In this document: positions 40,416 through 48,097 of the stretch, in pieces
Numbering within the stretch: the first letter of the stretch is position 1
Layout: each line of letters starts with the position of its first letter
NCBI GenBank assembly: GCA_028821475.1
Contig: JAPPGB010000086.1
Location: 118,896-166,992, forward strand
Direction of reading: 5' to 3'
Length of the DNA: 48,097 bases
Source: Spirochaetaceae bacterium
GTDB lineage: Bacteria > Spirochaetota > Spirochaetia > SZUA-6 > Bin103
Translations under genes and position numbers: made by a program
Notes under the pieces: generated by a model
Databases searched by the model: none
What the model saw: only the letters and a program-made list of their open reading frames with translations
What the model was told of the DNA's origin: nothing

Positions 40416-41609
40416 TCAGTCGTGGTCGAGGGCGCGTTCGCCGTGGAAGGTGAGGTCGAGGCCGGCTTCCAGCTCGTCGGTTTCCGGCTTCAGGCGCTTG
40501 ATGGCGCCGAGCACCTTGAGGATGAGCCAAGTCATGCCGAACGCGTACGCCATGCTGATCGCGGTGGCGGCCAGGTTGGCGAAGAACAGGCCCACGCCGC
40601 CGTACACCAGCCCGGCGGCACCGGTCTCCGGTGTCGCGAACATGCCGGTGAGAATCGAGCCGAGGATGCCGCCCACGCCGTGCACGGCCCACACGTCGAG
40701 CGCGTCGTCCCAGCCCATCTTCTCCTTGAAAATGACCGCGCCGTAGCACACCGCGCCGGCGAGCACGCCGATCAGCGCCGCCCAGCCGGGGGTCACGAAG
40801 CCGGCGGCCGGGGTGATGGCGATCAGGCCGGCGATCGCGCCGGTGAGTGCGCCGATGATGCTCGGCTTGCCCTTGTGGCGCCATGACAGCAGCATCCAGG
40901 TGACCATCGCCGTCGACGCGGAGATGTCAGTGTTGATGAAGGCGACCGAGGCGATCTCATTGGGCGACAGCGCGCTGCCGCCGTTGAAACCGAACCAGCC
41001 GAACCACAGCAGCGCGGCGCCCAGCGCCACGAAGCGGATGTCGTGCGGAGCGGTGTGGGTGTGGCGCGCCCCCAGGACGCTGACGGTGGCCAGGGCGGCC
41101 ATGCCGGCCGAGATGTGCACCACGGTGCCGCCGGCGAAGTCGAGCGCGCCCAGTTGGGCCAGAAGTCCCCCGCCCCATACCCAGTGCGCCAGCACCGAGT
41201 ACACCAGCACGCTCCAGAGGCAGATGAAGATCAGGTAGCTGCTGAATCGGAACCGATCCACGAATGCGCCGGTGATCAGCGCCGGCGTGATGACCGCGAA
41301 CATCATCTGGAACAGGAAGAAGGTCCAGGTCGGGATCGTGGTCCCGTCGAACACCTCGTCCACCGGGATCCGGAACAGCCAGTACTTGAGGTCGCCGATG
41401 ATGCCGCCGACGGTGTCGCCGAACGCGAGCGAGAAGCCGATCACGATCCACACGGCGCTCACCAGGCCGAGCGCGATCAGGTTCTGGGCCATGATGGTGA
41501 GGGTGTTGTGGCGCCCGACCAGTCCGCCGTAGAAGAACGCAAGGCCCGGCGTCATCAGAAAGACGAGCGCCGAGCAGATAAGAACGAATCCGGTATCGAC
41601 GAGGTTCAT
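40416..41609 (-). CDS. amt: Ammonium transporter
   Basis: A 397-residue Amt/MEP/Rh channel with eleven hydrophobic helices. The first twin-channel His is in LAHWVWGGGLLAQLG and the second in VWAVHGVGGILGSILTG. FLMTPGLAFFYGGLVGRHN and FNGGSALSPNE are family signatures, and FFLFQMMFAVITPALITGAF matches the gating region. It imports ammonium. GGAGAA precedes the ATG. No glnK lies next to it on either side, which is unusual for bacterial amt genes. A promoter is at 41664-41693. Confidence 0.95.
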   Translation of the reverse strand: MNLVDTGFVLICSALVFLMTPGLAFFYGGLVGRHNTLTIMAQNLIALGLVSAVWIVIGFSLAFGDTVGGIIGDLKYWLFRIPVDEVFDGTTIPTWTFFLFQMMFAVITPALITGAFVDRFRFSSYLIFICLWSVLVYSVLAHWVWGGGLLAQLGALDFAGGTVVHISAGMAALATVSVLGARHTHTAPHDIRFVALGAALLWFGWFGFNGGSALSPNEIASVAFINTDISASTAMVTWMLLSWRHKGKPSIIGALTGAIAGLIAITPAAGFVTPGWAALIGVLAGAVCYGAVIFKEKMGWDDALDVWAVHGVGGILGSILTGMFATPETGAAGLVYGGVGLFFANLAATAISMAYAFGMTWLILKVLGAIKRLKPETDELEAGLDLTFHGERALDHD

Positions 41610-41663
41610 TACTTCTCCTGGACAGTTGACCGGCCACCTGATCGGCAGACCGGTAACTTATTG

Positions 41664-41693
41664 CTTATGATTGAGTAGCATCCGTCTGGTCAA
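41664..41693 (-). promoter_or_regulatory. Promoter of amt
   Basis: Minus-strand TTGACC (41693-41688), an 18-base spacer and CATAAG (41669-41664), about 55 bases before the start at 41609. I see no GG-N10-GC sigma54 motif. Confidence 0.45.
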
Positions 41694-41791
41694 CCAGCCG
41701 GGACATGCTGGAACGCGTTGCGCGATTCGCGCGCGTTGCCGCCTAAGCTATTGAAACAGAGCGTGCGAGTCCATCCCGACCGGAGCTGAGA

Positions 41792-42865
41792 ATGAACGAA
41801 CACACCATGCCCTCCATCCACGATGCCGAACCTTGGCGCCCGCTGCCGTTCACGGCCGGGCGGGAAGCAAGCTGGTCGCGCGACGGTTTCAACCGCGACT
41901 GGCGCGACATCGGCGCCGGCGACGAGCTGCTGCTGGCGGACATTCGCGGATGCGGGTTCATCACCCGGCTCTGGTTCGCCATCGACACGGGAGTCGCCGC
42001 GTCGCGCGACCACCGCTTGAAGGTCTCCGATTCCCTGCTGCTGCGCAAGACCGTGCTGCGCATCTACTGGGACAGCGCCGACCATCCGAGCGTGGATGTC
42101 CCGGTCGGCGACTTCTTCGCGCTCGGCCATGGCGCGATGCGCAGCTTCAGCAGCGCCCTGGTCGAGGTCAGCGCCCACCCCGGCGAGGGCCGCGGCTCGC
42201 TCATCTCCTGGTTCCGGATGCCGTTCCTGAGCCGCGCCCGCGTGGTGCTGCGCAACGAGAGCGAGCAGGCGCTGCGCGCGTTCTGGCACGTCGACTACCA
42301 GCGTTGGGAGCGCCTGCCGGCGGACCTGTACCACTTCCACGCGAGCTGGCGCTGCGAGATGCCGTGCCCGGCGACGCCGTTCGAACCGGACGGCAAGGAA
42401 GGCCCCAACCTGACCGGCGACCACAATTACGTGATCCTGGACGCCACCGGCGAGGGCACCTACGTCGGCTGCCACCTGAGCGTGGACAACCATGCCGGCG
42501 GCTGGTGGGGCGAAGGCGACGACATGGTGTTCGTCGACGGCGAGCCGTTCCCCGGCTCCCTGCACGGCACCGGCCAGGAGGAGTACTTCGGCCAGGGCTG
42601 GGGGATGCAGGACGTGCAGTACACCTACTTCGGCACCTCGCTGTTCAACCAGGGCCACCGCGACTGGGAAGGCCGCTGGTCGATGTACCGCTGGCACGTC
42701 CCCGATCCCATTCCGTTCCGGCGCAGCATCCGCGTCACCCTGGAGCACGGCCACAACAACCACCGCGCCGACGACTACTCGTCCACCGCCTACTGGTACC
42801 AGAGAGGACCGCAGCCCGTCCCCCCACTCCCCACCGCCACCGACCGCCTGCCACGCAACCCCTGA
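41792..42865 (+). CDS. DUF2961/GH172 glycoside hydrolase family protein
   Basis: A 357-residue protein of the DUF2961 family, now GH172, whose members act on fructofuranose and arabinofuranose linkages. Family landmarks are DGFNRDWRDIGAGDELLLAD, then LRIYWDSADHPSVDVPVGDF, WRCEMPCPATP, WWGEGDDMVFVDGEPFPGSL and GTGQEEYFGQGW. The Glu of GEGDD and the Glu of GTGQEEYF lie where the catalytic carboxylates occur; canonical members read GTGTEDYF, so this Gln-Glu variant deserves note. FHVPDPIPF-type and YSSTAYWYQ motifs close the jelly roll. No signal peptide, so cytoplasmic. Start ATG at 41792; the upstream GGAGCTGAGA serves as SD. Confidence 0.85.
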   Translation: MNEHTMPSIHDAEPWRPLPFTAGREASWSRDGFNRDWRDIGAGDELLLADIRGCGFITRLWFAIDTGVAASRDHRLKVSDSLLLRKTVLRIYWDSADHPSVDVPVGDFFALGHGAMRSFSSALVEVSAHPGEGRGSLISWFRMPFLSRARVVLRNESEQALRAFWHVDYQRWERLPADLYHFHASWRCEMPCPATPFEPDGKEGPNLTGDHNYVILDATGEGTYVGCHLSVDNHAGGWWGEGDDMVFVDGEPFPGSLHGTGQEEYFGQGWGMQDVQYTYFGTSLFNQGHRDWEGRWSMYRWHVPDPIPFRRSIRVTLEHGHNNHRADDYSSTAYWYQRGPQPVPPLPTATDRLPRNP

Positions 42866-43233
42866 CCCTGCCGGCTCGCGAAGGCCGGCGTCTCGTCCGC
42901 CCCGTAACCGCCGGTGCCGCGTCCCGGTCTCCAGCACCGGCGCCACGCCGCGATTTCCGGCGCCGACGGCCTGCACGACCCACTGCGGAGGGGCGGAGGG
43001 GCACTGCATCGACGAACGCGCGACGCCTACCAGACCGCAACGCCGCAACGTGCACGGAAACGTCCGCAGACCGGCGCGGAACCTCGCGCACCCGCACACC
43101 GGGAAGACGCCGCAGCGGCGTCTCGGCGCCAGCACGCGCATTCCTCCGCCAGCCGTACCCCATACACACCCGGAGCGGCATCCGGAGCGCCTGGCTCGCC
43201 GGCTGGCGCCGCAATCGGTATGGTAGCGGCGCC
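42866..43233. other. 368-base gene-free interval
   Basis: GC-rich region between the GH172 gene and an SDR. A 9-bp perfect inverted repeat (AGACGCCGC-A-GCGGCGTCT) at 43105-43123 has no following T-run. The final 15 bases contain TATGGT (43219-43224), the probable -10 box of the SDR gene. I see no gene or remnant. Confidence 0.6.
43219..43224 (+). promoter_or_regulatory. -10 element of the SDR gene (leaderless layout)
   Basis: TATGGT ends 9 bases before the ATG at 43234 with no SD, as in several other genes here. Confidence 0.4.
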
Positions 43234-43950
43234 ATGTATGACCTGATGGGAAAGACCGCAGTCGTGACCGGCGCCAGCCGCGGCATCGGTTTGCACATCG
43301 CACGCGCGTTCGCAGTCGCCGGGGCGCGCGTGGCGGTTACCGGTCGCTCGTTGGCGCGCCTGCACCCGGCGGCGGCCACCATCGACGGCGAAACCCTGCC
43401 CGTGGTGTGCGACCAGGCAGACCCGCGCGCCGTCGAAGCGCTCGCTCGCACCGTGGAGGAGGCCTGGGGCGCGCCGGACATCCTGGTGAACAACGCCGGC
43501 GGCGGTGGAGGCGGCCCAGTGCAGAGCATGTCGCTGGAGGCGTGGCAGCAGGTGATAGCAGCCAACCTGACCGGCGTGTTCTACACCACGCGCTGCTTCC
43601 TGCCCGGCATGCTGCGCAAGGAGCGCGGCGACATCTTCATCATCAGTTCAATGAACGGCAAGAAGGCCGACCCCGGCACCGCCGCCTACTCGGCCAGCAA
43701 GTTCGGCCTGCACGGCTTCGCACAGGCGCTGCTGTACGACGTGCGCCGCTCCAACATCCGCGTGATGGTGATCAACCCCAGCCAGACCGACACCGGCGAA
43801 GACATCACTCCGCCGCACGGCCCGGGCGTCTTCATGCACGCCGCCGACATCGCCGCCACCATCGTTCACCTTGCCCGCCTCCCCGGCCGCACCCTGGTCC
43901 GCGACCTCGACATCTGGGGCACCAACCCCTTCCCACCGATGAACACATAG
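43234..43950 (+). CDS. SDR-family oxidoreductase
   Basis: A 238-residue short-chain dehydrogenase. VVTGASRGIGLHIARAFAVA is the cofactor loop, ILVNNAGGGGGGPVQSM the NNAG motif (with an unusual glycine run), and ISSMNGKKADPGTAAYSASK the Ser-Tyr-Lys catalytic set. VMVINPSQTDTGEDITPP and the C-terminus are shortened compared with the 250-residue norm, and the usual VDGG end is missing. Related to 3-ketoacyl reductase-like enzymes. It is 368 bases after GH172 and on the same strand, and ends 39 bases before the RNA ligase gene. Confidence 0.85.
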   Translation: MYDLMGKTAVVTGASRGIGLHIARAFAVAGARVAVTGRSLARLHPAAATIDGETLPVVCDQADPRAVEALARTVEEAWGAPDILVNNAGGGGGGPVQSMSLEAWQQVIAANLTGVFYTTRCFLPGMLRKERGDIFIISSMNGKKADPGTAAYSASKFGLHGFAQALLYDVRRSNIRVMVINPSQTDTGEDITPPHGPGVFMHAADIAATIVHLARLPGRTLVRDLDIWGTNPFPPMNT

Positions 43951-43972
43951 CGACCGTTCGGTCGTATATTTT
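43951..43972 (+). terminator. Palindrome followed by T-rich run after the SDR gene
   Basis: CGACCGTTCGGTCG (43951-43964) is a perfect palindrome directly after the SDR stop, followed by TATATTTT. It can be read as a short rho-independent terminator. Alternatively TATATT (43965-43970) is a -10 box for the RNA ligase gene 19 bases downstream, and the palindrome an operator. Confidence 0.45.
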
Positions 43973-43989
43973 GGGCACTCGACCAGCCC

Positions 43990-44667
43990 ATGAGTGCCGC
44001 TCTTCGCCCCGCCCTTCACGGGTGGAAGTATCCCAGAACGCCCTACTGGCCCGACTCGCCGACCAAGGCACGTGACGGAGATACGCTGACCGACCCGGAG
44101 CGGTTCGTGGGGCGGGCGGTGGTGGTTACCGAGAAGCTGGACGGAAGCAACACGCTGTTGCATCGGGGCGACGTGTATGCACGCAGCGTTTCCGCTCCTG
44201 CGGCGGCGAAGTGGCTGGGGATGGTCAGGAAGCACCACGCATGGAAGGTTACCGAGCCTGACGTGTTTCTCTACGGCGAGGATATCTACGGCGTGCACAG
44301 CATCGAGTATGACCCGGTGCCGGAGGACAGGACGTTCTACGCGTTCGCGCTGCGGCTCGAGGATGGGTCGTTCGGCTCGTTCCACGAGATGACGGAATAT
44401 GCCACGACGCGCGCCATCCCGGTCGTGCCGGTTCTGTTCGAGGGGACGTTCGACTCGGTGCGTCAGGTGCGCGATTTCGTCAGCCAAGCGCACGCCCAGC
44501 CGTCAGCCCTGGGCGGCGAGCGGGAGGGCGTGGTGCTGCACATTGCAGCCGGGTTCCCCGCTGCCGACTTCCAGGGCAATGTCTGCAAGAGCGTGCGCGT
44601 GGGGCACGTGCAGTCGGACGAACACTGGTCGAAGCGGTGGCGGGCGTGCCGCATCGCGCGCCGGTAG
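43990..44667 (+). CDS. ATP-dependent RNA ligase-like protein
   Basis: A 225-residue nucleotidyltransferase of the RNA ligase superfamily. Lys49 in VVTEKLDGSNTLLH is the adenylation lysine of motif I (KxDGSN). FLYGEDIYGVHSIEYD with TFYAFALRLEDG covers motifs III and IIIa. GEREGVVLHIAAGF is motif IV and VCKSVRVGHVQ motif V. It has no separate C-terminal domain, so it is a minimal ligase like those associated with RNA repair. No partner kinase/phosphatase or RtcB is next to it. Start ATG at 43990 has no clear SD. Confidence 0.8.
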   Translation: MSAALRPALHGWKYPRTPYWPDSPTKARDGDTLTDPERFVGRAVVVTEKLDGSNTLLHRGDVYARSVSAPAAAKWLGMVRKHHAWKVTEPDVFLYGEDIYGVHSIEYDPVPEDRTFYAFALRLEDGSFGSFHEMTEYATTRAIPVVPVLFEGTFDSVRQVRDFVSQAHAQPSALGGEREGVVLHIAAGFPAADFQGNVCKSVRVGHVQSDEHWSKRWRACRIARR

Positions 44668-44705
44668 GGAGCTTGCCAACCAGCGGGAACCCGGCAGGGT
44701 GCGCG

Positions 44706-45812
44706 TCAGATGCCGAGGTCGTACTGCTCGTAGTCGGTGAGGACGGCTTGGCGGTTGGCCTCGTTCCAGCGGTTGGCGGCGGCGTCGGCGGCGAGCGGGC
44801 GGTAGGCGAACACCGGCTCGTCCGGGAAGCGCTGCCGGCGGGCGTCGATGCCGAGGGCGATGACGCGGGCGCGGCGGTGGATGCGCTCGTCGCTGTACGG
44901 CTCCGGCTGCTCGCCCAAGACGCCGGCGATGCTGGCGCGGCGGTGGAAGCCGAAGGTGAGCGACACGCGGCGGCGCTCTGAACGGTTGGCAAAGGCGCCG
45001 TGCAGGATCTGGCGGTTGACCAGCGCGATGTCGCCGGGCCGGCACACCATCGGCACGGCGCCCGGCAGCCGGTCGGAGCCGCCGTTGGCGGCCACGCGCG
45101 CCTTGATGTCGATCTTGCCGCTGCTGTGCGAGCCGGGGATGAGCCACAGCCCGTTCTCGGGGGTGGTGGGATAGAGCTGCGCCATGAAATTGAAGCCGTG
45201 CGTGCCGGCGTCCAGTTCCGGGTTGTCCCAGTGGGTGGTGCCGTCCTGGTGCCAGGCGGTGGACGGCCCGAGGCCCGCCTCCTTGATCCACAGCGCCTCG
45301 CGGAACGGCACGAAGTCGGGGCCGTTGACATGCGCCGCTACCGCGAGCAACTCCGGGTGGCCGTACAGGCGCAGGAAGCTGTCCATGAACTGCAGCGCAC
45401 CGACCACGTTGACCAGCACCTCTGCCGGCGCGTCCTCGGGAGCGTCGTACTCGGTCATCCGGGCCTGGTAGCGGCCGCGCGCCGCGCCGGTGCCGCCGAA
45501 CGGGTCGCCGAGCGGCTTGCCGAACGTGAAGCGCTTCCTGCCGCTTGGCCCCGGTGACAGGGCCGGGCGGCCCGCCGCGTCGGTGGTCGCCGTGCTGGAA
45601 GTGGGCGTCCGTTCCAGGAAGCGGTCGAAATCGGCTACCAGGTCGGCCACCTCGTCGTCGCCAAACACCTCTTCGAAGATGTAGAACCCGGTCCGCCAGT
45701 AGGCGTCGTCGATGTGCGGCGCCAGCGCGCCGTCGTCCGTGAACTCCAGCGGTCCGCGATTGCCCAGCGCGGCGGCCCGCCGCACTCCCTCCGCAACGTA
45801 TGCGTCACCCAT
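44706..45812 (-). CDS. Phytanoyl-CoA dioxygenase (PhyH) family protein
   Basis: A 368-residue Fe(II)/2-oxoglutarate oxygenase. WHQDGTTHWDNPELDAGTHG gives the first His and Asp of the triad, and ILHGAFANRSERRRVSL the distal His and the 2OG Arg. ENGLWLIPGSHSSGKIDIKA is the core strand typical of PhyH. The C-terminal 60 residues (SDERIHRRARVIALGIDARR and onward) are a helical extension. Substrate unknown; it is longer than and only distantly similar to the one at 31499. Three Mets lie near the start; ATG at 45812 is preferred because the conserved sequence begins there, and a TATGGT box lies 10 bases upstream. Confidence 0.85.
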   Translation of the reverse strand: MGDAYVAEGVRRAAALGNRGPLEFTDDGALAPHIDDAYWRTGFYIFEEVFGDDEVADLVADFDRFLERTPTSSTATTDAAGRPALSPGPSGRKRFTFGKPLGDPFGGTGAARGRYQARMTEYDAPEDAPAEVLVNVVGALQFMDSFLRLYGHPELLAVAAHVNGPDFVPFREALWIKEAGLGPSTAWHQDGTTHWDNPELDAGTHGFNFMAQLYPTTPENGLWLIPGSHSSGKIDIKARVAANGGSDRLPGAVPMVCRPGDIALVNRQILHGAFANRSERRRVSLTFGFHRRASIAGVLGEQPEPYSDERIHRRARVIALGIDARRQRFPDEPVFAYRPLAADAAANRWNEANRQAVLTDYEQYDLGI

Positions 45813-45822
45813 AGCAACTCTC

Positions 45823-45828
45823 ACCATA
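45823..45828 (-). promoter_or_regulatory. -10 element of the PhyH gene (nearly leaderless)
   Basis: On the minus strand TATGGT runs 45828-45823 and ends 10 bases before the ATG at 45812. A weak GAGAG lies between, so SD-led translation is also possible from a very short leader. Confidence 0.4.
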
Positions 45829-45910
45829 CCAGCTTGCGCCACGCTGACCAAGCTCGCTCCGCCGCCAGGTAACTACCCTCGTCGGTGAACAGGAAGTCGT
45901 GGAATTCGGC

Positions 45911-46021
45911 TTACACGGTGATCGGCGCCACCGTAGGCGAGGTGAGCAGGCGCTGCTGCTTCTCGGAGCGCATGTCCACCGGCGTGTCATCCTCGGTTAC
46001 CAGGGTCTCGATGTCGACGCC
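45911..46021 (-). pseudogene. Possible Uma2-family endonuclease N-terminal remnant
   Basis: Minus-strand residues IETLVTEDDTPVDMRSEKQQ followed by RLLTSPTVAP resemble the start of Uma2 (DUF820) PD-(D/E)XK-like proteins, which commonly open with a TEDDxPVDxxxSEKQQRLLT pattern. The frame stops after about 36 residues, no start codon is clear, and the catalytic core is absent. The rest of 45813-46353 (541 bases) holds no recognisable gene. Confidence 0.35.
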
Positions 46022-46353
46022 GAGCGCCGCCGCAGACGGGGTCGCGGCACCCGGCGGCCCGGCGACCGGGGCGGCACGGGGCACGCACACGACCGGCCGC
46101 GCGAGCACGCCTCGCGGTGTCCGGTCCGGCTTCGCCGTGGGCTCACCGGCTTGCGGGTCAGACGCGGAATGACCGGCGTTGAAGGTTGGCGAGTCCATGC
46201 GATGTCCGATTTTAGCGGAGCCGCGCGTCGCAGACGAGCCCGGCGCCATTCGGACGGCTGGGCCATGTTCTTTGCGAGTTGTCTGCCGGGCGGCGGACGG
46301 GTAACGTGGCCGCCGATGGAGTGGCGATCCGCCGCCCGTCGTTGGAGGCCGCC

Positions 46354-47502
46354 ATGAGCGCGCACGTATTGCAACTGACCCTCGACGACTTCGAGGAGGC
46401 GATCGACCTCATCAACTATGTGTTCAGCCACACCTACGGGGCGCACGACTTCGAGAAGATGCTGCCGAAGCTGTACCGGCCCGAGCCGGAGCTGGTGCGC
46501 TGCCACTGGGGCGTGCGCGAGAGCGGTGCCCTGGTGGCGTTGGCCGGCAGCTACCCGTTGACCTGGCAGGTCGGCGACACGGCATTGCGGGTGGCCGGCA
46601 TCGGCGCCGTCGCCACCCACCCGCGCCACCGCGGCCGCGGCCTGATGCGTGCCGTGGTCGGGCACTGCGTGGCCGAGGCGCGGGCGGCCGGCTGCCACCT
46701 TTCCTGGCTGGACGGCCTTGGCCACCGCTACCGCCACTTCGGCTACGAGCGCGCCGGCGCCGAGATCAGCTTCCAGCTCACCGAGCGCGACTTCGCCGGC
46801 GCCGGCGTCACGCCGGACGGGATGCGGTTCCGGCGCCTGCCGGCGGGCGACGCGCTGCTGCAGCAGGCCGCCCGGCTGCACGCCGGCCAGCGCGTGCACT
46901 GGCAGCGGCCGCCGGCTGAGTTGCCGCGCATTTGTGCGAGCTGGGGCGGCGCCCTCCACGCCGCGCTGGAGGGAGACGAACTGGCCGCCTACCTGGTGGC
47001 GGCCCGCGACCGGAACTCCGTCACCGAACTGGTGGCCGTGGACGCCGCCACGGCGGTACGGGTTGCGGCCGCCTGGCGTGCCGAGCGCCGCGCGCGGCAG
47101 GTAAGGGTGGCGGTGTCGCCCTGGCAGCGCGCCCTGGCCCGCCGGCTCGGCACATTGGCCGACTCGACTCGCGTGCAGTGCTGCGGCAACTGGCAGGTGT
47201 TCGACTGGCCCGCCGTGCTGGCCGCGCTACTGGCCGAACGGGCGCGCGCCGAACCCTTGCCCGCCGGCGAGGCGGTGGTCGAGATCGCCGGCGCCGGCCG
47301 CCTGCGGCTGTGGGTGGACGACGCGCAGGCCGGCTGCGACCCTACCAACGCCGAGCCCCACATCCGGCTCACCGCCGCGGAAGCGCTGCGCGCCCTCGGC
47401 GGCCCGTTGCCCGGCGCATTCCCCGCGCCCGGCGCCGTCCCCACCGCCCTCGGCTCATGGTGCCCCCTCCCCTTCCACATCCCCTCCGCCGACCGGCTCT
47501 GA
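46354..47502 (+). CDS. Eis-like GNAT-family acetyltransferase
   Basis: A 382-residue protein with an N-terminal GNAT domain. IGAVATHPRHRGRGLMRAVV is the acetyl-CoA-binding motif, and HLSWLDGLGHRYRHFGYERA the second. The C-terminal 200 residues include a second GNAT-like or sterol-carrier-protein-type fold, as in Eis and related two-domain N-acetyltransferases that modify aminoglycosides or amines. The exact substrate is unknown. GGAGG stands 6 bases before the ATG at 46354, so I choose that start over in-frame codons back to 46279. No signal peptide. Confidence 0.85.
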   Translation: MSAHVLQLTLDDFEEAIDLINYVFSHTYGAHDFEKMLPKLYRPEPELVRCHWGVRESGALVALAGSYPLTWQVGDTALRVAGIGAVATHPRHRGRGLMRAVVGHCVAEARAAGCHLSWLDGLGHRYRHFGYERAGAEISFQLTERDFAGAGVTPDGMRFRRLPAGDALLQQAARLHAGQRVHWQRPPAELPRICASWGGALHAALEGDELAAYLVAARDRNSVTELVAVDAATAVRVAAAWRAERRARQVRVAVSPWQRALARRLGTLADSTRVQCCGNWQVFDWPAVLAALLAERARAEPLPAGEAVVEIAGAGRLRLWVDDAQAGCDPTNAEPHIRLTAAEALRALGGPLPGAFPAPGAVPTALGSWCPLPFHIPSADRL

Positions 47503-47587
47503 CCGCCACGCTACCGGAAACAGATCGGCGGGATCGGTGGAGGATAGAGTGGTCCGGGGCAACCTTCCGTCATACTATGAGGACCCC

Positions 47588-47818
47588 ATGGACCTCCTGG
47601 TCAAGAACGTGCCCCCGGAACTCCACGAGCGCCTGCGCCGCCATGCACGTGTGTGCGGGCGAACAATCAGCGAGGTGGTCCTGGACACGGTGGAGCGCGA
47701 ACTCGCACGCCAGGAATGGCAGGAACGGTTCGCAAGACGCCCGGCTACGAGGCTCGACGTCTCGGCAGCACAGATGCTGGAACTGGAGCGTCTCGAACAC
47801 GACGAACGACTGGGGTGA
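47588..47818 (+). CDS. FitA/VapB-type ribbon-helix-helix antitoxin
   Basis: A 76-residue RHH protein. MDLLVKNVPPELHERLRRHA and GRTISEVVLDTVERELARQE are the DNA-binding ribbon and helices of FitA-like antitoxins. The C-terminal ARRPATRLDVSAAQMLELER is the toxin-binding arm. TGAGGACCCC gives a modest SD for the ATG at 47588. Its stop overlaps a GTG that begins a PIN-toxin-like frame, which survives only for about a dozen codons. Confidence 0.8.
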   Translation: MDLLVKNVPPELHERLRRHARVCGRTISEVVLDTVERELARQEWQERFARRPATRLDVSAAQMLELERLEHDERLG

Positions 47819-47860
47819 TCCGACCAGCGTTCGTGGTTGATGCCTCGGCGGCGCCGCCTT
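47815..47860 (+). pseudogene. VapC PIN-toxin remnant (first codons only)
   Basis: Starting with the GTG that overlaps the antitoxin stop, the frame reads IRPAFVVDASAAP. The VVDASA stretch is the start of a VapC PIN domain with the first catalytic Asp. The following residues (PSERVASDPRRSRLE) are unlike any PIN toxin, so the toxin is deleted after the first strand. Confidence 0.55.
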
Positions 47861-48011
47861 CGGAGAGGGTGGCGTCTGATCCGCGACGCTCCCGGCTGGA
47901 ACTAGCCCAGGGCGATCCCATGCTGATGAGGACTGGAAATCCTTGGAGGCAGTCTCCATCGCGGGCGCGCTGCTCATCCGCGCTGCGCTGCACCGCCAGC
48001 TTGCGGGTCGC

Positions 48012-48097
48012 TCAGAGAGCGCCGCCGCGCGCCGCCGCCACGGGCGGCTCCCACAGCACGTCGAGCGCCGCCGCCACGTTCAGCGATTCGCCGAACC
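48012..48097 (-). CDS. Unidentified protein, C-terminal fragment at the window edge
   Basis: The minus-strand frame entering from the right edge encodes at least 26 residues, FGESLNVAAALDVLWEPPVA followed by AARGGAL, and stops at 48014-48012. Composition and periodicity look coding, but the fragment is too short to assign. The interval 47861-48011 has no recognisable gene. Confidence 0.35.
   Translation of the reverse strand, partial: FGESLNVAAALDVLWEPPVAAARGGAL

Noticed and set aside
43105-43123. 9-bp perfect inverted repeat as a terminator
   Set aside because: No T-run, and it lies 110 bases before the next gene and 240 after the previous one; perhaps a chance palindrome in GC-rich DNA.
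45885-46357. Plus-strand frames upstream of the Eis-like gene
   Set aside because: No motif; one overlaps the Eis-like gene start in the wrong frame. Only the short Uma2-like piece on the minus strand looked protein-like.

Overview
This is a GC-rich bacterial window, about 68% G+C in a typical line, gene-dense, with ordinary SD-led and apparently leaderless starts mixed. The organism is not identified by any marker gene here. The mature N-termini of two peptide-type solute-binding proteins (an Ala-Gly-Gly-Glu/Thr-Glu-rich stretch right after the signal peptide), and the load of family-5 ABC uptake systems, sulfatases, PhyH-type dioxygenases and PIN/RHH toxin-antitoxin genes, look most like an uncultivated high-GC spirochaete-type symbiont or marine heterotroph. 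That is inference and only moderately supported. I see no rRNA, tRNA, CRISPR array, complete transposon or prophage.

Layout. 1-2626 (minus): peptide/oligosaccharide ABC importer (DppB, DppC, substrate-binding protein cut by the window edge). 2771-4480 (minus): secreted FG-GAP/ASPIC beta-propeller protein. 4495-6073: orphan RHH antitoxin, scraps of a PIN toxin and of a GH32 fructosidase, then an intact DUF3368 PIN toxin with a composite antitoxin. 6169-10773 (minus): a second Dpp-type importer, preceded at its 3' end by a 78-bp tandem repeat that copies the end of the last gene. 10950-13882: YdeI-like protein, sulfatase, YjbQ remnant, GNAT acetyltransferase.

13907-25450 is the best-organised block, a carbohydrate catabolic locus. 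On the minus strand it holds a split transketolase, a TIM-barrel sugar isomerase/epimerase, a glycerol-kinase-like FGGY kinase, a family-1 solute-binding protein with MalF/MalG-type permeases, and an NAD-dependent epimerase. Divergently it holds a DeoR regulator, a nucleoside-hydrolase-like protein and an SDR dehydrogenase. Isomerase plus kinase plus two-subunit transketolase is the enzyme set of the known D-apiose transketolase route, so a branched or short-chain sugar, possibly released from an N-glycoside, is a reasonable substrate guess.

25519-28504 is a decay zone: orphan VapB, fused fragments of homocysteine methyltransferase and 2-keto-4-pentenoate hydratase, a conserved unknown, and an internally deleted solute-binding protein. 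It abuts a distinctly lower-GC island (about 28400-30280) with two adjacent genes, a degenerate phospholipase-D-like protein and a membrane-anchored partner. This is the most likely place in the window for an undescribed, possibly defensive, system.

30288-41609: FmdB zinc ribbon, SDR, PhyH dioxygenase, a second sulfatase, a methyltransferase, YbaK deacylase plus aldo/keto reductase, a HEAT-repeat protein, HicAB, cytochrome P450, a Phd-PIN pair and an ammonium transporter. 41792-48097: GH172 glycosidase, SDR, a small ATP-dependent RNA ligase, a second PhyH dioxygenase, an Eis-like acetyltransferase, a FitA/VapB-type antitoxin with only the first codons of its toxin left, and the last codons of an unidentified minus-strand gene at the right edge.
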